Positions 1 to 10,783 of a stretch of DNA of 64,000 nt are shown one piece after another. Source of the stretch: Flavobacterium sp. GSB-24. GTDB taxonomy: Bacteria; Bacteroidota; Bacteroidia; Flavobacteriales; Flavobacteriaceae. Under the pieces are notes generated by a model. That model did not search any database. It was not told where the DNA came from and saw nothing but the letters and a program-made list of their open reading frames with translations. Where the stretch lies: positions 372,001 through 436,000 of the forward strand of contig NZ_AP027043.1 in assembly GCF_027924665.1 (NCBI RefSeq), in the 5' to 3' direction. The position numbers and the translations under genes are program-made. Numbering within the stretch: the first letter of the stretch is position 1; every line of letters begins with the position of its first letter.

Positions 1-597
1 TTGCATAAAATTATCAACATAACCAGTTGTGTTATCGTAATAATTTAATGGATATCCCATAGATTTTCTGTATGTCCATGTAGCAATTACAAGAAATTTA
101 CCCATTGTTTTACAAATGGCTTCATACATTTCTTTTTCGTTATCAACATTTACAGCTTTAGGATTAAATGCTGTTAAAGCACTTGTTAAAGCAGATAAAA
201 CGCCCATTGGGTGAGCTGTTTTTGGAAAACCATCTATGATATTTTTCATCTCTTCGTTTACCAAAGTATGTTTTTTAATACCATTTTCAAACTGCTCTAA
301 TTCTTGAGCTGTTGGTAATTCTCCAAAAATCAAAAGATAAGACACTTCTAAAAAACTAGCTTTCTCTGCCAAATCTTCGATTGAATATCCTCTGTAACGT
401 AAAATTCCTAATTCTCCATCTAGGAAAGTGATTTCGCTTTTACAAGATCCAGAATTTTTATAACCTGGGTCAATTGTAATAAAACCAGTTAAATCACGTA
501 ATTTGTTAATATCGATAGCTGATTCGTTTTCACTTCCTGTGATTACCGGAAGTTCAATCTTTTTACCATCTATTTCTAATGTAGCTATTTTTGACAT
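1..597 (-). CDS. gltA: Citrate synthase, N-terminal part (cut by window edge)
   Basis: Condenses oxaloacetate and acetyl-CoA to citrate, the entry step of the TCA cycle, in the cytoplasm. The 199 codons present begin MSKIATLEIDGKK and run through the N-terminal beta region typical of bacterial type II citrate synthases, then the helical domain with a TAHPMGVL stretch. The remaining roughly 230 residues, including the catalytic His/Asp region, lie beyond base 1. It is the last gene of a minus-strand series rplQ, carA, eno, gltA. A -7 promoter box about 37 bases upstream and the eno terminator before it suggest separate transcription. Confidence 0.95.
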   Translation of the reverse strand, partial: MSKIATLEIDGKKIELPVITGSENESAIDINKLRDLTGFITIDPGYKNSGSCKSEITFLDGELGILRYRGYSIEDLAEKASFLEVSYLLIFGELPTAQELEQFENGIKKHTLVNEEMKNIIDGFPKTAHPMGVLSALTSALTAFNPKAVNVDNEKEMYEAICKTMGKFLVIATWTYRKSMGYPLNYYDNTTGYVDNFMQ

Positions 598-633
598 AAT
601 ATCTTGGAAATAATTCTTTAAATAATAATTTAC

Positions 634-641
634 CAAATCTA
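634..641 (-). promoter_or_regulatory. Possible -7 promoter box for gltA
   Basis: On the minus strand this reads TAGATTTG and matches the Bacteroidota -7 consensus TAnnTTTG. No convincing TTTG -33 box lies at the usual spacing, so the match is partial. It sits between the eno terminator and the gltA start codon, where a promoter is expected. Confidence 0.4.
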
Positions 642-694
642 ATGAATTTAAGACTAATTAAAAAAAGAATACTGCTATGAATTTGTTAAAAGTC

Positions 695-726
695 CAAAAA
701 AAACCATCTGCAAAAACAGATGGTTT
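695..726 (-). terminator. Rho-independent terminator of eno
   Basis: A perfect 10-bp stem (AAACCATCTG with CAGATGGTTT) closes a 6-base loop and is followed on the minus strand by a run of T. It starts 25 bases after the enolase stop codon, so it ends the eno transcript before gltA. Confidence 0.85.
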
Positions 727-750
727 CATTTCAATATATAACTTTTATAA

Positions 751-2055
<1,305 letters not shown>

Positions 2056-2144
2056 TTATTAATAAATTATATTTTTTTTCCGAAATTATAAAAATATTTA
2101 ATACTATAAACGCATTTTAGTTATTAAACACCTTTATTTATTAA

Positions 2145-3263
2145 CTACATCGTTTTAGACCCAGCAAGTTTAATATTCTCTACAAATTGATCAAACAAGT
2201 ATGAAGAATCATGTGGTCCTGGACTAGCTTCTGGATGGTATTGTACTGAGAAACAATTCTTATTCTTCATTCTCATTCCTGCAACTGTATCATCATTTAA
2301 GTGTATATGAGTAAGCTCTAATTCAGGGTGACCTTCTAAAGCTTCTCTTTTTACAGCAAAACCATGATTTTGAGAAGTAATTTCACCTTTCCCTGTAATA
2401 AGATTTTTTACTGGATGATTTATACCTCTGTGCCCGCCAAACATTTTATAAGTTTTCACTCCATTAGCAAGTGCAATTACCTGATGCCCTAAACAAATAC
2501 CAAATAAAGGTTTATCATCAGCAATAATTCTTTTTGCTACCTCGATCGCACCAAAAAGCGGATCCGGATCACCAGGTCCGTTTGATAAGAAATAACCATC
2601 AGGATTAAACCCTGTTAAATCTTCGTATGTTGAGTCGTATGGGAAAACTTTAATATAACAATCTCTTTTCGCAAGATTTCTTAGAATATTCTTTTTAATT
2701 CCAAGATCAAGTGCTGAAATTTTATATGTAGCATTATCATCTCCTACAAAGTATGGTTCTTTTGTAGACACTTTAGAAGCCAATTCCAGTCCTTCCATAT
2801 CAGGAACATTTGCTAATTCTTTCTTCAAGTCTTCAACAGAAGTTCCATCTGTACAGATAACTGCATTCATAGCTCCATTATCACGAATATAACTAACAAG
2901 AGCTCTGGTATCAACATCAGAAATACAAATAAGATTTTGTTTTGTAAAGTAATCTTCTAAGCTTCCAGAAGCACCTTCTCTAGAATAGTTAAAGCTAAAG
3001 TTTTTACAAACTAAACCAGCAATTTTAACGCTCTCTGACTCTACTTCTAAATCATTGATTCCGTAATTACCGATATGCGGATTAGTCGTAACCATTATTT
3101 GTCCGAAATAAGAAGGATCAGTAAAAATTTCCTGATATCCCGTCATTCCAGTATTAAAACAAACTTCACCAAAAGTTTTACCGCTAATTCCGATAGATTT
3201 TCCGTGAAAAATTGTTCCATCACTAAGTAATAAAATGGCGCTTTTTCGTGTTGTGTATTTCAT
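2145..3263 (-). CDS. carA: Carbamoyl-phosphate synthase small subunit
   Basis: Glutamine amidotransferase subunit that hydrolyses glutamine and passes ammonia to CarB for carbamoyl phosphate, the precursor of pyrimidines and arginine. At 372 residues it has the usual length: an N-terminal CPSase small-chain domain (about 1-150) and a class I GATase domain with the nucleophile Cys257 in FGICLGHQ and the partners His343 and Glu345 in QYHPEA. carB is not adjacent in this window. A promoter upstream and the rplQ terminator separate it from the ribosomal operon. Confidence 0.97.
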   Translation of the reverse strand: MKYTTRKSAILLLSDGTIFHGKSIGISGKTFGEVCFNTGMTGYQEIFTDPSYFGQIMVTTNPHIGNYGINDLEVESESVKIAGLVCKNFSFNYSREGASGSLEDYFTKQNLICISDVDTRALVSYIRDNGAMNAVICTDGTSVEDLKKELANVPDMEGLELASKVSTKEPYFVGDDNATYKISALDLGIKKNILRNLAKRDCYIKVFPYDSTYEDLTGFNPDGYFLSNGPGDPDPLFGAIEVAKRIIADDKPLFGICLGHQVIALANGVKTYKMFGGHRGINHPVKNLITGKGEITSQNHGFAVKREALEGHPELELTHIHLNDDTVAGMRMKNKNCFSVQYHPEASPGPHDSSYLFDQFVENIKLAGSKTM

Positions 3264-3335
3264 TATTTAATTTGTATTGTTTTTTATCAAGTTATAAAAC
3301 CAAAATCATGGTTTTAAATGTAATTAGAAATTTTG

Positions 3336-3366
3336 CAAATTTACTTCTTTAAAGAAGCCCTTCCAA
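3336..3366 (-). promoter_or_regulatory. Promoter of carA
   Basis: Read on the minus strand: TTG as the -33 box (bases 3366-3364), a 20-base spacer, then TAAATTTG (bases 3343-3336), a full match to the Bacteroidota -7 box TAnnTTTG. The predicted transcript starts near base 3330, leaving a leader of about 65 bases before carA. It lies just after the rplQ terminator, as expected for a new transcription unit. Confidence 0.65.
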
Positions 3367-3440
3367 GATTTTTTAAAACTTTCACTCATAAAAATAAAAC
3401 CTATTATTTTAAATATGTTACACTTTTGAGGTTTCAAAAA

Positions 3441-3480
3441 ATCAAAAAAAAAGGATAAACTAAAAATTAGTTTATCCTTT
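3441..3480 (-). terminator. Terminator of the S10-spc-alpha operon
   Basis: A 13-bp stem (arms at 3450-3462 and 3468-3480, outer part AAAGGATAAAC) around a 5-base loop is followed on the minus strand by a T run at 3450-3444. It starts 28 bases after the rplQ stop codon and closes the long ribosomal transcript. Confidence 0.85.
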
Positions 3481-3507
3481 AATATTATAGAATGATTACT
3501 TTCATAA

Positions 3508-3999
3508 TTATTCAGAAGCTTCAGTAGTCGTTTCTGATTCAGCAGCAGGAGCTTCTGGAGTAGCAGCTTCTGCTTTTTTAGCTTTACCACCACGACGGCT
3601 TTTTGCTTTTTTAACTTCTTTTTTACCTCCGTTGTAAAGTTCATTGAAGTCAACAAGTTCGATCATTGCCATATCAGCATTATCTCCCAAACGATTTCCA
3701 ACTTTAATGATACGAGTGTATCCACCTGGACGGTCTCCAACTTTAGCAGCCACATCTCTGAACAAGTCAGTTACAGCATATTTGCTACGTAGGTATGCAA
3801 AAACAATACGACGATTGTGAGTCGTATCTTCTTTTGATTTTGTGATTAAAGGCTCAACGAATTGTTTAAGCGCTTTAGCTTTAGCAACAGTAGTGTTAAT
3901 ACGTTTGTGCTCAATAAGAGAACAAGCCATATTAGCCAACATAGCTTTTCTATGTCCAGTCTGTCTGCTTAAGTGGTTGAATTTTTTTCCGTGTCTCAT
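3508..3999 (-). CDS. rplQ: 50S ribosomal protein L17 (bL17)
   Basis: Large-subunit protein located near the exit of the nascent-chain tunnel. The first 115 residues or so ([17 protein letters not shown], later [10 protein letters not shown] and [17 protein letters not shown]) are the conserved L17 fold. The last 45 residues are a low-complexity tail, first basic ([14 protein letters not shown]), then rich in Ala, Glu and Thr; such extensions are common in Flavobacteria. It is the final gene of the alpha part, 62 bases after rpoA, and that gap can fold. Confidence 0.97.
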   Translation of the reverse strand: MRHGKKFNHLSRQTGHRKAMLANMACSLIEHKRINTTVAKAKALKQFVEPLITKSKEDTTHNRRIVFAYLRSKYAVTDLFRDVAAKVGDRPGGYTRIIKVGNRLGDNADMAMIELVDFNELYNGGKKEVKKAKSRRGGKAKKAEAATPEAPAAESETTTEASE

Positions 4000-4015
4000 G
4001 ACGTGTTTTTTTTAT

Positions 4016-4057
4016 CTTCATCTTGCTACAATCCACTATGGAGAGCAAAATATGAAG
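4016..4057 (-). promoter_or_regulatory. Foldable intercistronic element before rplQ
   Basis: On the minus strand three nested arms pair: CTTCAT with ATGAAG (4052-4057/4016-4021), TGCT with AGCA (4044-4047/4024-4027) and TCCA with TGGA (4039-4042/4032-4035), with a 3-base loop and small internal loops. It fills most of the 62-base gap between rpoA and rplQ. It could be a processing site or a ribosomal-protein binding site. The structure is read by eye; its function is inferred. Confidence 0.4.
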
Positions 4058-4061
4058 TAAA

Positions 4062-5054
4062 TTATTCTTTATCTAATTTGTATTTAGCTAAATCCATTCC
4101 GAAAGTTAAATTCTTCACTGCAACAAGTTCATCAAGTTCAGTTAAAGATTTTTTACCAAAATTACGGAATTTCATTAGGTCATTTTTATTGAACGATACT
4201 AAATCACCAAGTGTATCAACTTCAGCCGCTTTCAAGCAATTTAATGCTCTCACAGATAAATCCATATCAACAAGCTTAGTTTTAAGCAATTGTCTCATAT
4301 GCAATGACTCTTCATCATACGATTCTGTTTGTGCAATTTCGTCAGCCTCAAGTGTAATTCTTTCATCAGAAAACAACATGAAATGGTGAATTAAAACTTT
4401 AGCAGCTTCAGTAAGAGCATCTTTTGGATTAATAGATCCATCAGTTTTAATTTCAAAAACCAATTTTTCGTAATCTGTTTTTTGCTCTACACGGAAATTT
4501 TCGATTGCATATTTTACATTTTTTACCGGAGTAAAAATAGAATCTGTAAAAATCGTTCCAATTGCAGCATTTTGTTTTTTGTTCTCCTCAGCAGGAACGT
4601 ATCCTCTACCTTTTTCGATTGTTAAATCGAAGTTCAATTTGATTTTAGAATCTAAATTACAGATAACAAGGTCTGGATTCAAAACTTGAAAACCTGAGAT
4701 AAATTTTTGAAAATCACCTGCTGTTAATTGATCTTTACCAGAAACAGAAATAGTAACTGATTCATTATCGATATCTTCAATTTGACGTTTGAAACGTACT
4801 TGTTTCAGATTAAGGATAATTTCGGTAACATCTTCAACAACACCTGAAATAGTAGAAAACTCATGATCTACACCTTCGATACGAACAGATGTAATTGCAT
4901 AACCTTCTAATGCTGAAAGCAAAACTCTTCTAAGTGCATTACCAACTGTCAATCCGTAACCAGGTTCCAAAGGTCTAAATTCGAATTTACCTTCAAAATC
5001 GGTTGAATCGATCATGATAACTTTATCGGGCTTTTGAAAATTAAATATTGCCAT
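4062..5054 (-). CDS. rpoA: RNA polymerase alpha subunit
   Basis: Forms the dimer that nucleates RNA polymerase assembly, and its C-terminal domain contacts DNA and activators. The 330 residues show the N-terminal dimerisation domain ([28 protein letters not shown]) up to about residue 230, then a linker rich in acidic residues. The helix-hairpin-helix C-terminal domain follows ([19 protein letters not shown], later [13 protein letters not shown]). Its place between rpsD and rplQ is the standard alpha-operon order. Confidence 0.98.
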   Translation of the reverse strand: MAIFNFQKPDKVIMIDSTDFEGKFEFRPLEPGYGLTVGNALRRVLLSALEGYAITSVRIEGVDHEFSTISGVVEDVTEIILNLKQVRFKRQIEDIDNESVTISVSGKDQLTAGDFQKFISGFQVLNPDLVICNLDSKIKLNFDLTIEKGRGYVPAEENKKQNAAIGTIFTDSIFTPVKNVKYAIENFRVEQKTDYEKLVFEIKTDGSINPKDALTEAAKVLIHHFMLFSDERITLEADEIAQTESYDEESLHMRQLLKTKLVDMDLSVRALNCLKAAEVDTLGDLVSFNKNDLMKFRNFGKKSLTELDELVAVKNLTFGMDLAKYKLDKE

Positions 5055-5075
5055 AAATTTCGACTAAGTCAATTA

Positions 5076-5681
5076 TTATTTGTTGTACAACTCTACGATT
5101 AATTGTTCTTTAATGTTTTCTGGAATTTGAAGTCTCGCAGGTACAGAAACAAAAGTTCCTTCTTTAAGATCATTGTTCCAAGTAATCCATTCATAAACAT
5201 GACTTGAATTTGATAAAGAACGTTCGATAGCTTCTAAAGATTTAGATTTTTCACGAACTGCAACTTTATCACCAGGCTTAAGGTGGTAAGAAGGAATATT
5301 AACAACCTCTCCATTTACAGTAATGTGTCTGTGAGAAACGATTTGACGCGCACCTCTTCTAGATGGAGCAATTCCCATTCTAAAAACAACATTATCTAAT
5401 CTTGCTTCGCATAATTGTAATAAAACTTCACCAGTTACTCCTTTAGTCGCTGATGCTTTTTCGAATAAATTTCTGAATTGTTTTTCTAAAATTCCATAAG
5501 AATATTTAGCTTTTTGCTTTTCCATTAACTGAACAGCGTACTCAGATTTTTTTCCTCTTTTTTTAGCCATCCCGTGTTGTCCAGGTGGGTAATTTCTTTT
5601 TTCGAAAGATTTATCATCTCCGAAGATTGCCTCGCCAAATTTACGAGCGATTTTGGTTTTAGGACCAGTATATCTTGCCAT
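5076..5681 (-). CDS. rpsD: 30S ribosomal protein S4 (uS4)
   Basis: Primary binder that nucleates 30S assembly at the 16S 5' domain; in other bacteria it also represses its own operon. The 201 residues carry the N-terminal domain without a zinc-binding Cys cluster and the S4 RNA-binding domain (LDNVVFRMG...[18 protein letters not shown], about 95-140). It is preceded by a 92-base gap holding a strong hairpin, the longest gap in this part of the operon, and is followed by rpoA after 21 bases. Confidence 0.97.
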
Positions 5682-5750
5682 TTTAAAAAAAATTTTAAGG
5701 TAGAAATTATGAATTCAGGTCTAATCCTTCGATAATTTATGTTCTACCTT
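5682..5750 (-). promoter_or_regulatory. Hairpin with U-tract upstream of rpsD, candidate attenuator or S4 site
   Basis: In the minus-strand transcript AAGGTAG (5750-5744) pairs with CTACCTT (5703-5697) and AAATTAT (5738-5732) with ATAATTT (5710-5704). That gives 14 base pairs interrupted by one 5-base bulge (AACAT). An inner hairpin (AGG with CCT, plus GA/TC across a second bulge) caps it. Four A and eight U follow immediately, so it resembles an intrinsic terminator placed between rpsK and rpsD. A role in S4 feedback or attenuation is inferred from the position. Confidence 0.5.
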
Positions 5751-5773
5751 GTTTATACTATAAAAATAAAAAA

Positions 5774-6157
5774 TTAAACTCTACGTCTTTTTGGAGGACG
5801 ACATCCGTTGTGAGGCATTGGAGTAACATCGATAATCTCTGTAACTTCAATTCCACCGTTATGAATAGAACGGATAGCAGACTCACGTCCGTTACCTGGT
5901 CCTTTTACATAAACTTTCACTTTTTTAAGTCCTGCCTCAAGTGCTACTTTAGCGCAATCTTCTGCTGCCATTTGAGCTGCATAAGGAGTGTTCTTTTTAG
6001 AACCTCTGAAACCCATTTTACCAGCTGAAGACCAAGAGATAACTTCACCTTTCTTATTAGTCAAAGAAATAATAATGTTATTAAAAGTGGCAGAAATATG
6101 AGCCTCACCCGTTGATTCAACGATAACTTTACGTTTTTTTGCAGTTGCTTTAGCCAT
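5774..6157 (-). CDS. rpsK: 30S ribosomal protein S11 (uS11)
   Basis: Platform protein that helps shape the mRNA exit region of the 30S subunit. The 127 residues have the usual basic N terminus ([11 protein letters not shown]), the conserved central part [17 protein letters not shown], the glycine-rich [16 protein letters not shown] and the C-terminal [15 protein letters not shown]. The NG pair in that tail is the known isoaspartate site of the family. Only 8 bases separate it from rpsM upstream. Confidence 0.97.
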   Translation of the reverse strand: MAKATAKKRKVIVESTGEAHISATFNNIIISLTNKKGEVISWSSAGKMGFRGSKKNTPYAAQMAAEDCAKVALEAGLKKVKVYVKGPGNGRESAIRSIHNGGIEVTEIIDVTPMPHNGCRPPKRRRV

Positions 6158-6165
6158 ATTACTTA

Positions 6166-6540
6166 TTATTTAGTTGCTTTTTTCTTGTTAGCAACAGTTT
6201 TTCTTTTACCTTTTCTTGTTCTTGAGTTGTTTTTAGTTCTTTGCCCTCTTAATGGAAGACCAGATCTATGACGAATACCTCTGTAACATCCAATATCCAT
6301 TAAACGTTTAATGTTTAATGAAATTTCAGAACGTAATTCTCCTTCGATTTTGTAAAATGAAACAGCTTCACGAATTGCTCCGATCTCATCATCATTCCAA
6401 TCTTGAACTTTTTTATCTTGGCTAACTTGAGCTTTTTCCAAAATCTCAATAGCTCTACTTTTCCCTAATCCGAAGATGTAGGTAAGTGCAATAACACCTC
6501 TTTTGTTTTTTGGGATATCTACCCCTGCTATTCTTGCCAT
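6166..6540 (-). CDS. rpsM: 30S ribosomal protein S13 (uS13)
   Basis: Head protein that contacts the P-site tRNA and forms intersubunit bridges. Full length at 124 residues: [21 protein letters not shown] at the start, the helix-two-turn-helix region, then [25 protein letters not shown] near the C terminus, the rRNA and tRNA contacting tail. It begins the classical alpha-operon order (S13, S11, S4, alpha, L17) and follows rpmJ by two bases. Confidence 0.97.
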   Translation of the reverse strand: MARIAGVDIPKNKRGVIALTYIFGLGKSRAIEILEKAQVSQDKKVQDWNDDEIGAIREAVSFYKIEGELRSEISLNIKRLMDIGCYRGIRHRSGLPLRGQRTKNNSRTRKGKRKTVANKKKATK

Positions 6541-6542
6541 AA

Positions 6543-6659
6543 TTATCCTTGTCTTTGTTTAAATCTAGGATTCTTTTTGTTTATTACGTACAGTCTCCCT
6601 TTTCTACGCACGATAATGCACTCGGCACTTCTCTTTTTTACTGATGCTCTAACTTTCAT
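6543..6659 (-). CDS. rpmJ: 50S ribosomal protein L36 (bL36), zinc-free form
   Basis: Short 38-residue protein that starts [16 protein letters not shown] and ends PRFKQRQG; it stabilises 23S rRNA near the peptidyl-transferase side. Only one Cys remains (residue 14). The CxxC...C...H zinc ribbon of the common form is absent, so this is the zinc-independent type. It sits between infA and rpsM with 12 and 2 bases of spacing, the usual place in bacteria. Confidence 0.95.
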
Positions 6660-6671
6660 AGTGAATATCCT

Positions 6672-6887
6672 TTAATATCGATAAGTAATTCTTGCTTTTG
6701 ACAAATCATAAGGACTCATTTCTAGTTTCACTTTATCACCAGGTAATAATTTGATGTAATGCATACGCATTTTTCCAGAAATATGAGCAATTACGATATG
6801 TCCATTTTCTAACTCTACACGGAACATCGCATTTGATAATGCTTCAATAATTGATCCGTCTTGTTCTATTGCTGATTGTTTTGCCAT
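6672..6887 (-). CDS. infA: Translation initiation factor IF-1
   Basis: OB-fold protein that binds the 30S A site during initiation. The 71 residues show the typical pattern [57 protein letters not shown]. It is located between secY and rpmJ, separated by 7 and 12 bases, so it is co-transcribed with both. No Shine-Dalgarno sequence precedes the ATG, in line with the rest of the operon. Confidence 0.98.
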   Translation of the reverse strand: MAKQSAIEQDGSIIEALSNAMFRVELENGHIVIAHISGKMRMHYIKLLPGDKVKLEMSPYDLSKARITYRY

Positions 6888-6894
6888 AAATATA

Positions 6895-8241
6895 TTAAGC
6901 TACCGCTTTTCTATTTTTACCAGTCTTCATTAAACCATCATAATGTTTGTTTAACAAGTATGAATTGATCTGTTGAATAGTATCTATTGCAACACCAACC
7001 ATAATTATTAATGAGGTACCCCCAAAAAACATCGCCCAAGATTGTTGTACATCCATAATACTTACAACAATAGCTGGGAACACAGCAATCAAAGCAAGGA
7101 ATAAAGATCCTGGGAAAGTTATTAAAGACATCACTTTATCAAGGAAATCAGAAGTTTCAGCTCCTGGACGAACGCCCGGGATAAAACCACCGCTTCTCTT
7201 TAAATCATCAGCCATTTTGTTAGTAGGTACAGTGATTGCAGTATAAAAGAATGTAAATACAATAATTAAAGTTGCAAAAACAAAATTATACCAAAAACCA
7301 AACATATTACTAAATGCACCAACAATAGATTGTGATGTATCTGATTTAGACAATCCAGCTACAGCTGCAGGAATAAACATAATTGCCTGAGCAAAAATAA
7401 TTGGCATAACCCCAGAAGCATTAAGCTTAAGAGGAATCCATTGTCTATTACCTCCTGCCAAATCTTGTTCGTAATCCCCAGTAGTTGTACGACGAGCATA
7501 CTGTACAGGAATCCTACGTACTGCCATTGTAAGCAATACACAAGAAATGATAACTAACAGCCACACAATAATTTCAATAACTAATAACATTGGACCTCCA
7601 TTGTTATTGGTAACACGAGTTGTAAACTCTTGAATAAAAGCTTGCGGTAAACGAGCTAAAATACCAACCATAATTAACAATGAAATACCATTTCCAATAC
7701 CTTTATCTGTAATTTTCTCTCCAAGCCACATAGCAAAAATTGTACCAGTAACTAAGATTATAACAGAAGAGAACAAAAATTCAGGAGAATTAAAGCCTAG
7801 CAAAAATGCATTACTAGGCAATGTTCTGTATAAATTATAGATATAAGTTGGACCTTGAACCAATGTGATAGCGATTGTCAACCAACGAGTGATTTGATTA
7901 ATCTTTTTTCTACCACTTTCCCCATCATTTTGAAGTTTTTGTAAATATGGAATCGCAATCCCCATCAACTGAACAACAATAGACGCAGAAATATAAGGCA
8001 TGATACCTAAAGCAAAAACTGAAGCCTTAGAGAAAGCACCCCCGGTGAACATGTCTAGAATAGATCCTAGACCATTTTTAGTTTGTCCCGCTAAACCAGT
8101 CAATTGCGTTGCGTCAATTCCAGGAAGCGTAACGTGTGCTCCAAAACGATATACTAAAAGTAATCCTAACGTAATTAAGATTCTATTCTTTAGTTCTTCG
8201 ATTTTCCAAACATTACTTATTGATTCAATAAATTTCTTCAT
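6895..8241 (-). CDS. secY: Protein translocase channel SecY
   Basis: Inner-membrane channel for export and membrane insertion of proteins, acting with SecE/SecG and SecA or the ribosome. The 448 residues contain ten hydrophobic segments. Recognisable parts are the N-terminal [24 protein letters not shown], the first periplasmic plug region, RIPVQYARR in the cytosolic loop, the conserved GG(F)IPGVRPG loop and the C-terminal tail. Its place after rplO is the normal spc-operon order. Confidence 0.98.
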   Translation of the reverse strand: MKKFIESISNVWKIEELKNRILITLGLLLVYRFGAHVTLPGIDATQLTGLAGQTKNGLGSILDMFTGGAFSKASVFALGIMPYISASIVVQLMGIAIPYLQKLQNDGESGRKKINQITRWLTIAITLVQGPTYIYNLYRTLPSNAFLLGFNSPEFLFSSVIILVTGTIFAMWLGEKITDKGIGNGISLLIMVGILARLPQAFIQEFTTRVTNNNGGPMLLVIEIIVWLLVIISCVLLTMAVRRIPVQYARRTTTGDYEQDLAGGNRQWIPLKLNASGVMPIIFAQAIMFIPAAVAGLSKSDTSQSIVGAFSNMFGFWYNFVFATLIIVFTFFYTAITVPTNKMADDLKRSGGFIPGVRPGAETSDFLDKVMSLITFPGSLFLALIAVFPAIVVSIMDVQQSWAMFFGGTSLIIMVGVAIDTIQQINSYLLNKHYDGLMKTGKNRKAVA

Positions 8242-8254
8242 CTTAATAGATAAG

Positions 8255-8707
8255 TTATATAGTTACAGCTTCTCCACCAGCAGCTTCAATAGCCGCTTTT
8301 GCAGTTGCAGTAAATTTGTGGGCAGTTACTTTTAATTTTGCTTTCAACTCTCCTCTACCTAAAATCTTAACGATTTCATTTTTAGTAGCTAGACGATTTG
8401 CCACGAAATCTGCCATTGAGACAGAATCAGTAATTGCACCTTTATCTACCAATAATTGAAGAGTATCTAAATTAACACCTTCGTATTCTTTACGATTGAT
8501 GTTTGTGAAACCAAACTTAGGCACACGTCTTTGAAGTGGCATCTGCCCTCCTTCAAAACCAATCTTTTTAGAATAACCAGAACGAGATTTAGCCCCTTTG
8601 TGTCCTCTTGCAGCGGTACCACCTTTTCCAGAACCTTCTCCTCTACCTAATCTTTTATTTTGATTGTGTGTAGATCCTTCAGCAGGTTGTAAGTTACTTA
8701 AATTCAT
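8255..8707 (-). CDS. rplO: 50S ribosomal protein L15 (uL15)
   Basis: Late-assembling 23S rRNA binder. The N-terminal half is a glycine- and basic-rich extended tail (NKRLGRGEGSGKGGTAARGHKGAKSR split by short gaps), followed by FEGGQMPLQRRVPKFGF and a globular C-terminal domain ending in GGEAVTI. The length of 150 residues is normal. It lies between rpmD and secY with 11 and 13 bases of spacing. Confidence 0.97.
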   Translation of the reverse strand: MNLSNLQPAEGSTHNQNKRLGRGEGSGKGGTAARGHKGAKSRSGYSKKIGFEGGQMPLQRRVPKFGFTNINRKEYEGVNLDTLQLLVDKGAITDSVSMADFVANRLATKNEIVKILGRGELKAKLKVTAHKFTATAKAAIEAAGGEAVTI

Positions 8708-8718
8708 AACAGTATTTG

Positions 8719-8901
8719 TTATTTAGCTTCTTCAACAGAAACTAAGTGTTTAACTTTGTTTATCATCCCAAGGATAGCAGGATTTGACTCGTGCTCCACA
8801 ACTTGTCCAATTTTACGTAGACCTAAAGCTTCCAAACCTCTCTTTTGAGAAAGAGGACAGTTGATTTTGCTTCTTACTTGTTTTACTAATAATTTAGCCA
8901 T
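8719..8901 (-). CDS. rpmD: 50S ribosomal protein L30 (uL30)
   Basis: Small 60-residue large-subunit protein with the ferredoxin-like L30 fold: [33 protein letters not shown], then the C-terminal [11 protein letters not shown]. Size and sequence fit the short bacterial type. It keeps the standard order rpsE, rpmD, rplO, with 12 bases after rpsE. Confidence 0.96.
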   Translation of the reverse strand: MAKLLVKQVRSKINCPLSQKRGLEALGLRKIGQVVEHESNPAILGMINKVKHLVSVEEAK

Positions 8902-8913
8902 AATTTCCTTGAA

Positions 8914-9435
8914 TTAACCTTTAAAAACTTTTTCTAAAGAAACACCTCTTTGTTTTGCAACAGTATGAGCACTTCTCATTTGCAATAAAGCATCAAAAGT
9001 TGCTTTTACTACGTTGTGTGGATTTGATGATCCTTGAGATTTCGACAATACATCGTGAATTCCTACTGATTCAAGAACTGAACGAACAGCTCCACCAGCG
9101 ATAACTCCAGTACCATGAGATGCTGGGATTAAAAATACGCGTGCACCACCAAATTTTCCTTTTTGTTCGTGAGGAACAGATTGACCATTCAAAGGAATTC
9201 TAACTAAATTTTTCTTAGCATCTTCTACTGCTTTCGCAATTGCTTCAGAAACATCTTTAGATTTTCCTAATCCATGACCTACCACTCCATTTTCATCACC
9301 TACAACTACAATAGCAGAAAAACCGAAAGCTCTACCACCTTTTGTAACTTTAGTAACACGATTAACACTTACCAGACGATCTTTAAGTTCAAGACCACTA
9401 GGTTTTACCAATTCTACATTTTTGTATTTAGACAT
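8914..9435 (-). CDS. rpsE: 30S ribosomal protein S5 (uS5)
   Basis: Sits at the mRNA entry channel and influences decoding fidelity. At 173 residues it shows the double-stranded-RNA-binding N-terminal domain ([31 protein letters not shown]) and the C-terminal domain with [19 protein letters not shown] and [16 protein letters not shown]. It lies six bases after rplR. Confidence 0.97.
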
Positions 9436-9441
9436 AATATA

Positions 9442-9792
9442 TTAGAATTTAAGTCCAGCGGCTCTTGCGCCTTCTGCTAATGATTTAATACGACCGTGAT
9501 ATAAATAACCACCTCTATCAAAAGTGATTGTATCAATCCCAGCTTTTAACGCTTTCTCTGCAACTAATTTTCCAACAGCAGCAGCGATTTCAACGTTAGT
9601 ACCTTTTCCTATTTCTTTTTCTCTTGAAGATGCAGCTAATATAGTAACTCCATTTACATCATCAATAATTTGAGCGTAAATTTCTTTATTACTTCTAAAA
9701 ACAGAAAGTCTAGGTCTTGCAGCAGAACCACTAACCGATTTTCTAATTCTGAATTTAATTCTCTGTCTTCTATCAGATTTTGTTAATGACAT
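9442..9792 (-). CDS. rplR: 50S ribosomal protein L18 (uL18)
   Basis: Binds 5S rRNA together with L5 and helps dock it in the central protuberance. The 116 residues include the basic N terminus ([18 protein letters not shown]), the [20 protein letters not shown] strand region and the C-terminal [21 protein letters not shown] motif. It sits between rplF and rpsE with about 11 and 6 bases of spacing. Confidence 0.97.
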   Translation of the reverse strand: MSLTKSDRRQRIKFRIRKSVSGSAARPRLSVFRSNKEIYAQIIDDVNGVTILAASSREKEIGKGTNVEIAAAVGKLVAEKALKAGIDTITFDRGGYLYHGRIKSLAEGARAAGLKF

Positions 9793-9803
9793 AATCTTAT
9801 TTT

Positions 9804-10346
9804 TTAAGCTGATTTACCTGCTTTTCTTCTTAATACTTCACCCACAAATTTAACACCTTTTCCTTTGTATGGCTCTGGCTTACGGAAACCTCTGATTTTC
9901 GCAGCAACTTGACCTAAAAGTTGTTTATCAAATGATGTTAATTTTACGATAGGGTTCTTACCTTTTTCAGATATTGTTTCTAAAGATACTTCTGGAGCAA
10001 TTTCCAAAACAATATTGTGAGAATATCCAAGAGCTAAATCTAATTTTTGACCTTGGTTTGAAGCTCTATAACCAACTCCAACTAATTCTAGTTCTTTTGT
10101 AAAACCTTCAGAAACACCGATAATCATATTATTGATCAAAGATCTATATAATCCGTGTTTTGCTCTGTGGTCTTTATGATCAGACGATCTTTCTACTAAA
10201 ACTTGATCGCCTTCAACAGTTACATTTACGTCCGAAAACTCCTGAACTAATTGACCTTTTTTTCCTTTTACTGTAATAATACCGTCTTTAACTTCTACAG
10301 TTACACCAGCAGTGATTACAATTGGGCTTTTACCTATTCTTGACAT
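9804..10346 (-). CDS. rplF: 50S ribosomal protein L6 (uL6)
   Basis: Two-domain protein near the factor-binding site and sarcin-ricin loop. The 180 residues begin [21 protein letters not shown]. The second domain carries the signature region ending [23 protein letters not shown], which contacts 23S rRNA. Its order rpsH, rplF, rplR is standard for the spc operon. Confidence 0.97.
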   Translation of the reverse strand: MSRIGKSPIVITAGVTVEVKDGIITVKGKKGQLVQEFSDVNVTVEGDQVLVERSSDHKDHRAKHGLYRSLINNMIIGVSEGFTKELELVGVGYRASNQGQKLDLALGYSHNIVLEIAPEVSLETISEKGKNPIVKLTSFDKQLLGQVAAKIRGFRKPEPYKGKGVKFVGEVLRRKAGKSA

Positions 10347-10364
10347 CTTATTTAGTCTTTAAAA

Positions 10365-10763
10365 TTAGTATACGTAACAAATTACTTCACCACCTACATT
10401 TAATTGTTTCGCTTGTTTTCCAGTCATAAGACCTTTTGAAGTTGAAACAATTGCAATTCCTAATCCATTAAGGATTCTTGGTAATTTGGCAGCACCTGCA
10501 TATTTACGTAAACCAGGTTTACTAATTCTTTGGATATCTTTAATTACTGGCTCCTTAGTATCTTTATCATACTTTAAAGCAATTTTGATAGAACCTTGTA
10601 CTGTGTTCTGCTCAAATTTGTAACTTAAGATATAACCTTGATCAAATAAGATCTTAGTTATTTCTTTTTTAAGATTAGATGCTGGAATCTCAACAACTTT
10701 GTGGTTTGCAGCCACAGCATTACGAACTCTAGTCAAATAATCTGCAATAGGATCTGTATACAT
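10365..10763 (-). CDS. rpsH: 30S ribosomal protein S8 (uS8)
   Basis: Central-domain 16S rRNA binder and, in E. coli, the repressor of the spc operon. The start MYTDPIADYLTRVRNAV gives the usual 132 residues. An in-frame upstream extension to base 10823 is open, but it is not conserved family sequence and overlaps a strong hairpin, so it is not used here. The C-terminal half shows RILNGLGIAIVSTSKGLMTGKQA and ends GGEVICYVY. The start codon sits in the centre of a 12-bp palindrome (10758-10769). Confidence 0.96.
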   Translation of the reverse strand: MYTDPIADYLTRVRNAVAANHKVVEIPASNLKKEITKILFDQGYILSYKFEQNTVQGSIKIALKYDKDTKEPVIKDIQRISKPGLRKYAGAAKLPRILNGLGIAIVSTSKGLMTGKQAKQLNVGGEVICYVY

Positions 10764-10783
10764 ATGTATTTGATTGCGATTAT

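Noticed and set aside
3842..4389. Plus-strand open frames across rplQ and rpoA
   Set aside because: They are antisense to certain genes, have no supporting promoter or conserved motif, and cross the operon junction.
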